Origin: SLSG01 sp964477035
Lineage (GTDB): Bacteria; Bacteroidota; Bacteroidia; Bacteroidales; UBA7960
Length of the DNA: 64,000 nt
Direction: 5' to 3'
NCBI GenBank assembly: GCA_964477035.1
Contig: CAYZCW010000003.1
Location: forward strand, 310,001-374,000
A program made the translations under genes and the position numbers. The notes beneath the pieces were generated by a model. The model saw nothing but the letters and a program-made list of their open reading frames with translations. It was not told where the DNA came from and searched no databases. Shown here piece after piece: positions 43,222 through 52,215 of the stretch (its first letter is position 1; every line of letters starts with the position of its first letter).

Positions 43222-43527
43222 ATCGGTGGCCTCTGTCCTTTTCCTGGTCTCTGTTACCATTAGAGAATGAAGAAGGCAATCGTTTTCCCTTGTTCTTTTG
43301 GGGCCAGGGACTGCACCCCCTGTCCCACCATGAAAACCCCTGATCCTCCTGGCCAAGCCTGAAAAACAATAAGAAATAACACATATATTATTCTTCTTAT
43401 TGTATTTTTTTTAATTTTACGGCCATGGTAAGCGGTTTCCCCTCAAGGTCCATAAAATTCTACCAGCCCTGTTGCTGACCGGATGCAGCATCCGACATTA
43501 ATTCACCATCCAACAAAACCAAAACAC
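43222..43527. other. intergenic region before the paralog pair
   Basis: 306 bp without a supported gene. It contains an AT-rich hairpin (43366-43412) and then TAATTTTA at 43412-43419, a near-consensus -7 box for the following gene. Confidence 0.5.
43366..43412 (+). terminator. AT-rich hairpin followed by T-run
   Basis: ACAATAAGAA (43366-43375) pairs with TTCTTATTGT (43394-43403), followed by eight Ts. It ends 191 bp past the lipoprotein stop, so it is either that gene's distant terminator or a leader element of the next gene. Confidence 0.5.
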
Positions 43528-44433
43528 ATGAAAAAAATCCTGTTATTATTCGCCGCCCTGCTGTTTGCCGGCACTTTGACTGCTCAGATTGTTGTGGAAA
43601 TTCCCGAGGCCTTTCTCGACCAGTCATTGTACAAATGCCCGCCCGGGAACGTGCTGTGCCAGACAGGCGCGCCAGAGCTGATGATCATTAATGACAACAT
43701 CTTCCAGTTTGAGGGGTTCCCTTTCGAGTGGGCGGCCCCTTACCAGGTGGCGGATGAGGGATTTGAAAAGATCCGGGTATGGGGTGTCCTGGTGACCCTT
43801 GATGATTTTTTAGTTGACCCGTCCGGCCTGGAGGAACCCGACGAGCCGGGCCTGGACTTCCTGGTCCGGATCTATGAGGAGCTGACCTGGGACTACCTGG
43901 TTCCCACCAAAACCGAAGAGGGGCCCATAGAATTCCTGGTGCAGGGGGTCGTCCCGGAAATTCTCGGAGAGGTCAGCGAGCAGGTGGATGAAGGAGCCAG
44001 CCTGCACTTTACGCTGATGCAGATCGACCTGGATGTGCCCCCGGCCCTTCAGGGCAGGATCCCCGCGGAAGGATGGATCCAGACAAGCCGCCTGCAGCCG
44101 GAACTGTTTTTGAAATACGAAACCAGGACCCTGACGATATTCACACAGGTGGGGCTGTTTTCGGAAGAAGCCACCCCGGAGAATCCGGCAAGTCTTATGC
44201 GACTCCCAAGGGATATCCGGGCCCTGGCCGAATCCGCGGATAACCCCCTGATCGACCAGCTGATGGAGCGAAGCCTGGAGGTCGAGCCCTTCCAACAGGA
44301 AGGGGAATGGATGCCCACACCCTTCCAGCCGTTCTTCGCCCTGAGCCACTCCAGCGCCATCCCGCTCAAAAGCCTGTCCATCGCCCTGGCCCTGGTGCTG
44401 ATGGCCGGGTTCGCCTGGTTCAGGCTCAGGTAG
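43528..44433 (+). CDS. exported paralog 1 with C-terminal membrane tail, unknown function
   Basis: 301 residues from ATG 43528 (MKKILLLFAALLFAGTLTA signal peptide, cut before Q). The body is acidic and beta-rich, with the paired-Cys motif CPPGNVLC, IRVWGVLVT, FLVRIYEELTWDYL and GVVPEIL. The C-terminus is tripartite: IPLKS, hydrophobic LSIALALVLMAGFAWF, then basic RLR. This looks like a sorting or anchoring tail. The next gene is a divergent paralog whose tail-coding DNA is identical for 72 nt. No family recognised. Confidence 0.7.
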   Translation: MKKILLLFAALLFAGTLTAQIVVEIPEAFLDQSLYKCPPGNVLCQTGAPELMIINDNIFQFEGFPFEWAAPYQVADEGFEKIRVWGVLVTLDDFLVDPSGLEEPDEPGLDFLVRIYEELTWDYLVPTKTEEGPIEFLVQGVVPEILGEVSEQVDEGASLHFTLMQIDLDVPPALQGRIPAEGWIQTSRLQPELFLKYETRTLTIFTQVGLFSEEATPENPASLMRLPRDIRALAESADNPLIDQLMERSLEVEPFQQEGEWMPTPFQPFFALSHSSAIPLKSLSIALALVLMAGFAWFRLR

Positions 44434-44511
44434 TTTCGGGAAAACCGGTCTCCGCCGAATCAATCACCCACCTCCACTCAAAATATGAATCCCCCTTAGT
44501 CCCCGACGATC

Positions 44512-45426
44512 ATGAAAAATTTTCTGTTGCTGTCCCTTGCCATAGGTTTGTTTGCCCCGGTATCCGCCGCCGTGTTTATGCCCATTGAAATGAGCATGCC
44601 AGAAGCGTTTCGCAACCCGGCTTTTTATCAATGCCCCTCTCAGTCTGTCTTCTGTGAAAATGAAATCCCCAATTACCTGGTCATCAATGACGATTTGGCC
44701 GGCGCCTTTCTTGGAGATTTTGAGATGGCCTATCGCTTCCAGCTCCAGGGGGGTGGATTTGAAGGCCTCCGGGTGTGGGGCGTGGTTGTCACTGAAGAGT
44801 ATCCAGATGTCCAAAAGGCACTTACCCTGCCGGAAGAAAACGGAATGGACTTCAGGGTGCGACTTTACGATGGGCTGGATTGGGTCTTGCCCGATGCAAA
44901 GTCTGGTGCCTTCCCGCTTGAGTTCATCGCCGAAGGAGTCCTTCCCGTGGTATTGGACGAGTTTACCTCGGATGAATTTGAATATCCCGTGCACTTCGCC
45001 CTGGTTCAACTGGACATTCCCGTTCCGGCCAATTTACTGGAGGAGGTCCCACAGGAGGGATGGGTCAGCTGCCTCCGCCTGAACCCTGCCACCTGGTTCA
45101 AAAAGGGGATTATCCAAAGGATTGACCATTTCCTGCAGGCGGGTACTTTTTTCGATGATGAAGAATTCCCGGACCTGCAAAATCCACCCACCCTGATCCG
45201 GCAGGAAAATTTTAACGTCAAATCCCTCAACGAATCAGGGGCGGCCATGAAGCTGCTGGCCCCGGGTCAGGAAATCCTTCCTGCCAAGCAAGCAGACGCA
45301 TGGACGCCTGCGCCGTTTCAGGCGTCCTTTGCGCTGACCCAGACTCCAGCCATCCCGCTCAAAAGCCTGTCCATCGCCCTGGCCCTGGTGCTGATGGCCG
45401 GGTTCGCCTGGTTCAGGCTCCGGTAG
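44512..45426 (+). CDS. exported paralog 2 with the same C-terminal tail, unknown function
   Basis: 304 residues; signal peptide MKNFLLLSLAIGLFAPVSA. Shares with the preceding protein the spaced Cys pair (CPSQSVFC), LRVWGVVVT, FRVRLYDGLDWVLP, GVLPVVLDEF, the EGWV segment and the tail IPLKSLSIALALVLMAGF then AWFRLR. Most of the body has diverged strongly, so the duplication is old except for the tail. It starts 78 bp after paralog 1, likely one transcript. Its 3' end overlaps the convergent hybrid kinase by 14 bp. Confidence 0.7.
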   Translation: MKNFLLLSLAIGLFAPVSAAVFMPIEMSMPEAFRNPAFYQCPSQSVFCENEIPNYLVINDDLAGAFLGDFEMAYRFQLQGGGFEGLRVWGVVVTEEYPDVQKALTLPEENGMDFRVRLYDGLDWVLPDAKSGAFPLEFIAEGVLPVVLDEFTSDEFEYPVHFALVQLDIPVPANLLEEVPQEGWVSCLRLNPATWFKKGIIQRIDHFLQAGTFFDDEEFPDLQNPPTLIRQENFNVKSLNESGAAMKLLAPGQEILPAKQADAWTPAPFQASFALTQTPAIPLKSLSIALALVLMAGFAWFRLR

Positions 45427-47875
45427 CCTTCAGGTATTTGTTCAGCTTGTGGATCAGCAGATCGCGGCTGATGGGTTTGGTGATATAATCCGTACAGCCG
45501 GCCTCCAGGATACGTTCCCGGTCCCCGCTCATGGCATAGGCCGTCTGGGCGATGACCGGGATGTCCGGGTTGAACTCCCTGATCTTTCTGGTGGCCTCCA
45601 GCCCGGTCATCACCGGCATCTTGATGTCCATCAGCACCAGGTCGATGTCCGGATTGTCCCTCAGCAGGTGAACGGCTTCCTCCCCGTTGGCGGCATGCAG
45701 CAGCTGATACCCCTCCTCTTCCAGGATCAGCTCCATGAACTGGTAGCTCATCTCATCGTCCTCCGCCACCAGCAGGGTACGGGCCTCCCCCGGGGTTCTG
45801 AGCCGGGCAGCCGGCCGCTCCCCGGCCATGGCCGGACGGCTGGACGGCTTGTAAGGCATGGAGAAATAAAAGGAGCTGCCCTTGCCTGCTTCTGATTCGA
45901 CCCACAGGGAACCTCCGAGCATGTTGGCATAAGCCCGGGCAATGGACAGCCCCAGGCCCGCCCCTTCATGCGGCCGGCTCTCCTCCAGGTCCGCCTGCAC
46001 GAAGCGTTGAAAAATGGCTTCCTGTCTTTCGGACGGGATGCCGCGGCCGGTATCGCTCACGCAGAACACCAGCTTATCCCCGTCCCGGTAGCTGCCCAGC
46101 TCGATCACCCCTGTTTCGGTAAACTTCACGGCATTGTACAGCAGGTTGGTCAGAATGCCGTCCAGCTTCTGGCGGTCGGCCAGCACCACGGCCTCCCCCT
46201 CCCGGATCCGGTCCGAGCGGATCAGTTCGAGTCCCTTCTCCTCCGCCAGGGGGGTGAAAAAGCCGGCGTGGAAGTCCATCAGCTCTCCGAGGTCGGTTTC
46301 GGCCCAGTGGGTCTGCATCTGCCCCGACTCGATCTTCGACAACTCCACGATGTCGTTGATGGTATCCATGAGGCGGTGGCCGCTCTTGGTAACGAGCTCG
46401 ATGTAGTGATCCTTTTTGTCCCCGTCCAGCTCGGGCTGCCGGATCAGTTCCAGAAAGCCCATGATGCCGTTCATGGGGGTCCGGATCTCGTGGCTGATGT
46501 TCGCCAGGAACACCGATTTCAGCCGGTCGCTTTCCTCGGCCTTTTCCCTGGCCCGGCGCATGGCCTTCTCCCCCTCTGCCTTTCGTATGGCATCCGTCAG
46601 GATGTTGGCCAGCACCTTGAGGAAACTGATTTCTTCTTCGTTCCAGGATCTCTGCTGGTGTACGGCATCGAATCCGAAAAAGCCCAGGGGGTGTTCTCCG
46701 GAAAACATGGGCACCGTCAGCAGGGACCGGATGTCCTGTCGCCGGAATTCTTCCCTTTCGGCAGCGGCTTCGGCAGGAAGTGCCCCCACATCCGGGATGT
46801 GCACCGTTTCGTTTCTCAACATCCGGTCCCGCCACCAGGGCAGGCTGTCAACCGGTACATCCCGGATGCTTTCCATCTGGCTTCCGGTGTCCGGAGCGCA
46901 CCATTCATGGGTATTGCTCATGTGTTTCCCGTGGCCAGAAAACAGGAATACATAAGCCCTGTCCACCTTGAAAAAAGCCCCTGCCCGGGCCAGCATGTCG
47001 TGGATCTTCTCATCCAGGTTCTCTGTGCCTGCCGCCACAAAATCGGAGGAAATATGGGTGACGAGTTTCTGGAATTGCAATTGATGTTCCAGTTCCTGTT
47101 GTATGCGCAGGTGCTCGGTGATGTCCTCGATGATGCCGATCCCCCCATCGACCTGGCCATCAATGGAAAAAATCGGGGCGAAGGCCCCCCTGACCGGAGT
47201 GGCCTTGGACGCGGTGACCGACTGGTAGATGCCTTCATGACGGGAAACCTTTCCCTCCAGGGTGTTTTTCACGGCCCTGACAATCTGCTGATCGGGCAGC
47301 TGCTTCAGGTTCAACCCGACGATCGCCTCCCGGGAGGAGCCGATGATGTCCACAAAGCTGTCGTTGCAGTCGAGAATGATGCCGTGGTTGTTGAAGTGCA
47401 GAATGCCCAGGGGGGAGTGCTCAAAGATCCGGTGGTATTTTTCCCTGCTGCGGGTTGTTTTCTTTTCCAGCTTTTTGAAGGCAGACACGTCCAGAAAAAT
47501 GACTGTGAAGCAGTTGTCTTCCGTCGGAAAGGCATGCACCTCGTACCAGCGTTTGAGGGGTTCGCTATACTGCTCAAATCTTTCGCTGCACCCTTCCAGG
47601 ACGAGCCGCCCGTAAAACGCCACCCAGTCGAAGGCCGACTCCCGGATGCCGGGCAACACCTCCATGACGGTCTTTCCGGTCACTTGTCCGGCCTCCAGCC
47701 CGGTGAGCTCTTCGAAGGCCCGGTTGACCTCCAGGAAGCGGTAATCGGAAGGGTTTCCCTTTTCGTCCAGGATCAGCTCATGGTGGGCATAGGCGAAGGG
47801 CGCCTTCCGGATGATGTCCTCATAATGCTTCTTGTCCATGACCAGCGGATTGATACGCAAATTCATTGGCACCAA
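45413..47875 (-). CDS. hybrid sensor histidine kinase (PAS-PAS-GAF-HisKA-HATPase-REC)
   Basis: 820 residues, cytoplasmic (no membrane segment). Order: PAS 1 (about 10-125), PAS 2 (about 145-260), GAF (about 275-430), HisKA with FLANISHEIRTPMNGIMGF (His about 468), HATPase with ILTNLLYNAVKFTETG, VSDTGRGIP and GAGLGLSIA, then a receiver domain from LLVAEDDEMSY with phospho-Asp in DLVLMDIKMPV. It should feed a phosphorelay; no separate output regulator is adjacent. The 3' end overlaps the paralog gene by 14 bp. The second Met (residue 4) or third (13) are alternative starts. Confidence 0.93.
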   Translation of the reverse strand: MVPMNLRINPLVMDKKHYEDIIRKAPFAYAHHELILDEKGNPSDYRFLEVNRAFEELTGLEAGQVTGKTVMEVLPGIRESAFDWVAFYGRLVLEGCSERFEQYSEPLKRWYEVHAFPTEDNCFTVIFLDVSAFKKLEKKTTRSREKYHRIFEHSPLGILHFNNHGIILDCNDSFVDIIGSSREAIVGLNLKQLPDQQIVRAVKNTLEGKVSRHEGIYQSVTASKATPVRGAFAPIFSIDGQVDGGIGIIEDITEHLRIQQELEHQLQFQKLVTHISSDFVAAGTENLDEKIHDMLARAGAFFKVDRAYVFLFSGHGKHMSNTHEWCAPDTGSQMESIRDVPVDSLPWWRDRMLRNETVHIPDVGALPAEAAAEREEFRRQDIRSLLTVPMFSGEHPLGFFGFDAVHQQRSWNEEEISFLKVLANILTDAIRKAEGEKAMRRAREKAEESDRLKSVFLANISHEIRTPMNGIMGFLELIRQPELDGDKKDHYIELVTKSGHRLMDTINDIVELSKIESGQMQTHWAETDLGELMDFHAGFFTPLAEEKGLELIRSDRIREGEAVVLADRQKLDGILTNLLYNAVKFTETGVIELGSYRDGDKLVFCVSDTGRGIPSERQEAIFQRFVQADLEESRPHEGAGLGLSIARAYANMLGGSLWVESEAGKGSSFYFSMPYKPSSRPAMAGERPAARLRTPGEARTLLVAEDDEMSYQFMELILEEEGYQLLHAANGEEAVHLLRDNPDIDLVLMDIKMPVMTGLEATRKIREFNPDIPVIAQTAYAMSGDRERILEAGCTDYITKPISRDLLIHKLNKYLKATGA

Positions 47876-47918
47876 GGCAACGGAAGCCCCCTGCGGCGGC
47901 CCAATGCCGGCATTCCTG

Positions 47919-49943
47919 CTATTTCAGGTAACGGTCCAGCCAGCCGTGCAGTTCCCTGTACCAGAAGAGGGAATTCTGCGGGGTCAGGATCCAGTGGTTC
48001 TCGTTCGGATAGTATACCAGGCGGGCGTCCAGTCCCATGAGTTTGTAGGTGTTGTACACCAGGAAGCCGTGCGCCACCGGCACCCGGTAGTCGAGCTCCC
48101 CGTGGATCACCAGCATGGGGGATTTGAAGTTGTGGGCAAACTCGGCCGGGTTCTGGGAATTCATCGCGTCCTTATTCTCCCAGGGCGATCCGCCGTACTG
48201 GAACCTTCTGTTGGCCGAAAAGTCGGATGCGAACTGCAGGTGAAGGTTGTACACCCCGGCATGGTTCACCAGGCAGGCAAAGCGGTCGGTATGTCCCGCG
48301 ATCCAGGTCACCATATAGCCGCCATAACTGCCGCCGGCGGCCGCCATGCGGGTCTCGTCCACCAGCCCCCGGCCGATCAGGTAATCGGCCCCTTTCATGA
48401 TGTCTTCAAAGGGCTTGTTGGCATGCTCCCCGTGGATGCTCATGGTGAAGTCCTGCCCGAAGCTGGTAGAACCGTGGAAGTTCGGAAATGCCACGATGTA
48501 GCCGGGGGCTGCAAACAGCTGGCTGTTCCAACGGTAGTGGAACTGGTCTCCGAAAGTGCCGTGGGGCCCGCCGTGGATCATCATCACCAGGGGGTATTTC
48601 TTTGCCGGGTCATAATCCGGGGGGTAATTGATGAACATCTGCACAGGAGCGCCCCCGGCCCCTTCGTAAGTCACATTTTCCACCTCGCCCCAATGAATGC
48701 CCTCCACGATCTCATCGTTGAAGCCCGTGAGTTTCACCGCGTCGCCGCGGAGCATGTCGAGGCGGTAGATCTCGGCCGGCTGGCTCAGGTTGTTGTGGGA
48801 AAACACCATGAAGCCCGGAGTGGCCAGGGCCGCCCCGCTGTTGGACCCCCCGCGGAACACTTCGGTATGGTGGCCGCCCCTTGCGGGGATGCTGAAAACA
48901 GAGGTCATGGCCCGGTCTTCTGCATGGAAATAGATCGTGCGGCCATCGGGCGACCAGAACCAGTCGGCGCCGCTCAGGTCGATGTCTTCGGTCAGGCGCG
49001 TATGCGTCCCCGCCTGGGTGTCATACAGGGTCATCACCACCTTGTCCGCATAGAAATGGTCGATGTTCTGGCGGCCATACAGGATGTATCGGCCATCAGG
49101 ACTGTAGACCGGGTTGCTGTCATCGGCCGGGTTGTCTGCCGTGATGTTGGTCAGTTGGCCGCTGCCATCGGTGGCGAGCAGAAACACATCGAAATTGGTG
49201 GTGCTGTAGGGCGGCTCGGTGGCGTTCATGCTGAGGGCGATCCATGTGCCGTCGGGAGAAATGTCGTACGACACGCCCCCCATCAGCCCGAAGAAATTCG
49301 CCGTATCCGGCATCAGGTCGGTCACCTCCTCCCCTTCCAGGTCGAGGGCGAACAAGCGCGGGTACAGGCCATCGGTCAGCCAGCGGTCCCAGTAACGGTA
49401 CATCACATTTTCCGTAACCTTCGCCGACACCTTGCTTTCACGCATGTCCTTCAGGATCTGCGCCATTTTGTCCCAGTCTCCCTGGTAATCGGGATGGATG
49501 TTGGCGGCAAAGGCCAGCCGCTGCCCGTCGGGAAACCACTTCAGCCCGAACACCCCCACCGGCAGGTCGGTCAGCTTACGGGCCTCTCCCCCGCCAAGCT
49601 CCAATACATAAACCTGCCCGGGACCGTCATGGCGGCGCGACACGAAGGCCAGGCGCTGCCCGTCCGGACTCCAGACGGGTCCGCCTTCCCGCCCGCTGAA
49701 GGTGATCTGACGCACTTCACCACTTTGGTTGTCAAGCAGGTAGATATCGGTCGAAGACGTGTTTTTGTCAATATCATATCCTGTAACCGTAAAGGCCGAC
49801 TGCCGGCCGTCGGGCGATACCACGGGATTGCCCACCCGCTTCATCTGCCACAGGGCATGGGCGTCGATGGGTTGCCGGGCCGCTGCGGTCAGCGTCACCA
49901 TCCCACAAAAAAGAAAAACGAAAAGGCTTTTGATCGAATGCAT
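47919..49943 (-). CDS. exported S9 peptidase (acylaminoacyl/dipeptidyl peptidase type)
   Basis: 674 residues, signal peptide MHSIKSLFVFLFCGMVTLTA, cut near AARQP. Beta-propeller blades of the SPDG type (VVSPDGRQSAF, PVWSPDGQRLAFVS, PVYSPDGRYILYG). Catalytic domain: Ser in AAGGSYGGYMVTW, Asp in HGELDYRVP, His in YPNENHWI, all intact. Normal length. It cleaves short peptides, probably in the periplasm. Distinct from the 976-residue S9 enzyme at 34 kb. Confidence 0.94.
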   Translation of the reverse strand: MHSIKSLFVFLFCGMVTLTAAARQPIDAHALWQMKRVGNPVVSPDGRQSAFTVTGYDIDKNTSSTDIYLLDNQSGEVRQITFSGREGGPVWSPDGQRLAFVSRRHDGPGQVYVLELGGGEARKLTDLPVGVFGLKWFPDGQRLAFAANIHPDYQGDWDKMAQILKDMRESKVSAKVTENVMYRYWDRWLTDGLYPRLFALDLEGEEVTDLMPDTANFFGLMGGVSYDISPDGTWIALSMNATEPPYSTTNFDVFLLATDGSGQLTNITADNPADDSNPVYSPDGRYILYGRQNIDHFYADKVVMTLYDTQAGTHTRLTEDIDLSGADWFWSPDGRTIYFHAEDRAMTSVFSIPARGGHHTEVFRGGSNSGAALATPGFMVFSHNNLSQPAEIYRLDMLRGDAVKLTGFNDEIVEGIHWGEVENVTYEGAGGAPVQMFINYPPDYDPAKKYPLVMMIHGGPHGTFGDQFHYRWNSQLFAAPGYIVAFPNFHGSTSFGQDFTMSIHGEHANKPFEDIMKGADYLIGRGLVDETRMAAAGGSYGGYMVTWIAGHTDRFACLVNHAGVYNLHLQFASDFSANRRFQYGGSPWENKDAMNSQNPAEFAHNFKSPMLVIHGELDYRVPVAHGFLVYNTYKLMGLDARLVYYPNENHWILTPQNSLFWYRELHGWLDRYLK

Positions 49944-50183
49944 GGTCTATGGGTTTTGGTTAATAATCCTTGTCCGGATCCTGCCTGCAACGGGTTTCCC
50001 CTGTTTTTTTATCGCCGGATGGGGAATCCTTCACGCACAGGCAGATGCAAAGAAACGAAAGACAGGGGTTTTTACCAAAAAATTCGGTTCCGTGGCGCCC
50101 TCCCGGGGTGGCATCAGCGGACACAGGCCTGCCGGGACCCATCTGCCCGGCGGCCCACCCCCCGGCAGAGAACAAACAATCAC

Positions 50184-50191
50184 TACATTTG
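50184..50191 (+). promoter_or_regulatory. -7 promoter box for the nitroreductase
   Basis: TACATTTG, 50 bp before the ATG at 50242. Confidence 0.55.
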
Positions 50192-50241
50192 TTAAATTAC
50201 AAAGACCAAACTGTTAAACAAACATATAACTATTTACATCC

Positions 50242-50841
50242 ATGGACAAACCTGCCCTCACCGAACTGAATCTGCATCCGGTGCTGAAAAAACGCTGGAG
50301 CCCCCGTTCCTTCCAGGCCGGCCGGCCAGTGGAACCGGAAAAGCTGGAGCGGCTGTTCGAGGCCGCCCGCTGGGCCCCGTCAAGCTTCAATGAACAACCC
50401 TGGCGCTTCATCGTGGGCCGCAAAGGCGATGAGACGTGGGACAGGATCCATGCCTCCCTGGCCGAGTTCAACCGCAAATGGGCCCACCTGGCCCCGGTCC
50501 TGGTGGTCAGCCTGGGCAAGAAAACCTACACCAAAAACGGCAGGGACAACAAGGTCTTCCCTTATGATGTGGGGGCCAGCGTGGCCCATATGACCTTCCA
50601 GGCCTATTCCGAGGGATTGGTCATGCACCAGATGGGGGGATTCGACAAGGACAGGGTCCGGGAAGCATTCGGGGTGCCGGACGACTATGAACCCAAGACC
50701 GCCATCGCCATCGGCTACCAGGACGAGCCGGAGAGGCTCATCCCTGAAATGGAGGAGTCGGAAAGGGCGCCCCGGTCGCGCAAGGTCCTGGAGGAACTTG
50801 TTTTTTCAAAATCATTCGGAAATCCGGTGGTTTTCCGCTGA
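50242..50841 (+). CDS. nitroreductase-family flavoprotein
   Basis: 199 residues. FMN-binding marks KKRWSPRSF (basic phosphate-binding patch at about 14-22), WAPSSFNEQPWRFIV (about 48-62) and the dimer/FMN region AYSEGLVMHQMGGFDKDRV. It reduces nitroaromatics or quinones with NAD(P)H; the physiological substrate is unknown. C-terminal extension ERAPRSRKVLEELVF is family-typical. It lies 27 bp before the potassium channel gene. Confidence 0.9.
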   Translation: MDKPALTELNLHPVLKKRWSPRSFQAGRPVEPEKLERLFEAARWAPSSFNEQPWRFIVGRKGDETWDRIHASLAEFNRKWAHLAPVLVVSLGKKTYTKNGRDNKVFPYDVGASVAHMTFQAYSEGLVMHQMGGFDKDRVREAFGVPDDYEPKTAIAIGYQDEPERLIPEMEESERAPRSRKVLEELVFSKSFGNPVVFR

Positions 50842-50868
50842 TATTCGTAAAAATCGTACATTCGCTTC

Positions 50869-51714
50869 ATGACCCCCGCCACCAAAGGAAACAAACCGGC
50901 AAAACACCGCCGGGAGTGGACCCGCAAGACGCATGAGGTCATCTTCGAGGCCGACACCTTTTACGGACGGCTCTTCGACGAAATCCTGCTCGTGTTCATT
51001 TTGCTGAGCATCCTGGTGGTCATGCTGGACTCCATGGCTGAGGTCCGGGCCATGCACCGGCCCCTGCTGTACCGGGCGGAATGGTTCTTCACCATTGTAT
51101 TTACCATCGAATACGGGCTGCGCATCATCAGCTCCCCCCGGCCAAAAGAATATATTTTCAGCTTTTTGGGAATCGTGGACCTGCTGGCCATCATCCCCAC
51201 CTACATCGCCATCACCATCCCCGAGGCCCAGCCCCTGATCGTGGTCCGGGCCATCCGGCTGCTGCGCATCTACCGCATCCTGAAGCTCTACCGTTTCGTG
51301 CGGGCCGGCAAGCTGATGATCCTGGCCCTGCGCAACAGCGCCCGGAAGATTCTAATATTCATGATGTTCATCCTGGTCCTGGTGGTCATGCTGGGCAGCA
51401 TCATGTACGTGGTGGAGCAGGGAGAGAACGGATTCTTCAGCATCCCCTTAAGCATCTACTGGGCCGTGATCACCCTGACCACGGTGGGGTACGGCGACAT
51501 CGTGCCGGTAACCGACATGGGAAAGTTCATCGCGACCTTCATCATGCTTTTGGGTTACAGCATCATCGCCATCCCCACCGGGATCGTCTCGGTGGAGATT
51601 TCCCGCTCAATAGGGGAACGCTATCAGAGAAGAAAGAGCTGTTCCTATTGCGAAGAGCCCCTGCATGAACCCGGATCCAGCTTTTGCAAGACCTGCGGGG
51701 CCAGGCTGGAATGA
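50869..51714 (+). CDS. voltage-gated-type potassium channel with C-terminal zinc ribbon
   Basis: 281 residues, six membrane segments. S4-like helix with regular basic residues (RAIRLLRIYRILKLYRF), pore helix and K+ selectivity filter TTVGYGDIVPVTD, then S6 (FIMLLGYSIIAIPTGIVSVE). After S6 comes a short cytoplasmic tail ending in a C4 zinc ribbon: CSYCEEPLHEPGSSFCKTCG. A TACATTCG box ends only 4 bp before the ATG, suggesting a leaderless mRNA or a coincidental match. Confidence 0.9.
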   Translation: MTPATKGNKPAKHRREWTRKTHEVIFEADTFYGRLFDEILLVFILLSILVVMLDSMAEVRAMHRPLLYRAEWFFTIVFTIEYGLRIISSPRPKEYIFSFLGIVDLLAIIPTYIAITIPEAQPLIVVRAIRLLRIYRILKLYRFVRAGKLMILALRNSARKILIFMMFILVLVVMLGSIMYVVEQGENGFFSIPLSIYWAVITLTTVGYGDIVPVTDMGKFIATFIMLLGYSIIAIPTGIVSVEISRSIGERYQRRKSCSYCEEPLHEPGSSFCKTCGARLE

Positions 51715-51772
51715 CCAGGTCAGGAGGCGGCCGGCCGGCCGTCTTCCGGATTCCGGATAATGAACCCGGCAC

Positions 51773-52183
51773 ATGACAAATTATCCCGTTAAAATATTGT
51801 TGGCCTTTGCCAAGGCGGTGGATGAGGACAAGGAGTTCCTCTACTGGCTCATCCACAACGGCTACCCCGAGCTGGGCGCCCTGGCCAACGCCCTGCACAC
51901 GAACCAGGAAGCCTTTCAGTGGTTAATGAAGCACAAGTACCCGCATTTTGCGGCTTTCAGCCAGGCCGTGTATGATGACAGTCAGGCGCAACAGTGGCTG
52001 ATCGACCACCGCTTTCAACTCCTGGCCGTTCTGGTCGACGCCGTCAACGAAAAACCGCAGGCTATCCGGTATCTGGCCGCCAACGATTTGCAGGTGTTTT
52101 TAATGCTCGCCCGGAAAATCCGGGAATGCCGCCGCCGCAAAACCGATGAACGGGGCGACTACCACAAGCTGTTCCACCCCTGA
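51773..52183 (+). CDS. small protein built of 25-residue helical repeats
   Basis: 136 residues, no signal or membrane segment. Residues 9-108 are four tandem 25-residue units and a partial fifth follows (109-118). The pattern is hydrophobic-x-A-F/L-x-x-A-V/L, a polar stretch, A/F-x-x-W/Y-L-x-x-H, aromatic-P-x. Examples: LGALANALHTNQEAFQWLMK and FAAFSQAVYDDSQAQQWLID. The units should form a short solenoid of helix pairs. The C-terminus is basic (RKIRECRRRK). Family not recognised. It starts 58 bp after the channel gene. Confidence 0.6.
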   Translation: MTNYPVKILLAFAKAVDEDKEFLYWLIHNGYPELGALANALHTNQEAFQWLMKHKYPHFAAFSQAVYDDSQAQQWLIDHRFQLLAVLVDAVNEKPQAIRYLAANDLQVFLMLARKIRECRRRKTDERGDYHKLFHP

Positions 52184-52215
52184 GCCCTTTACCGGCTCTT
52201 CCCGGCCCGCGCCCA

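Noticed and set aside
45968..50195. Long plus-strand frames (690 and 787 codons) over the hybrid kinase and S9 peptidase
   Set aside because: They mirror genes with intact catalytic motifs and have unnatural composition.
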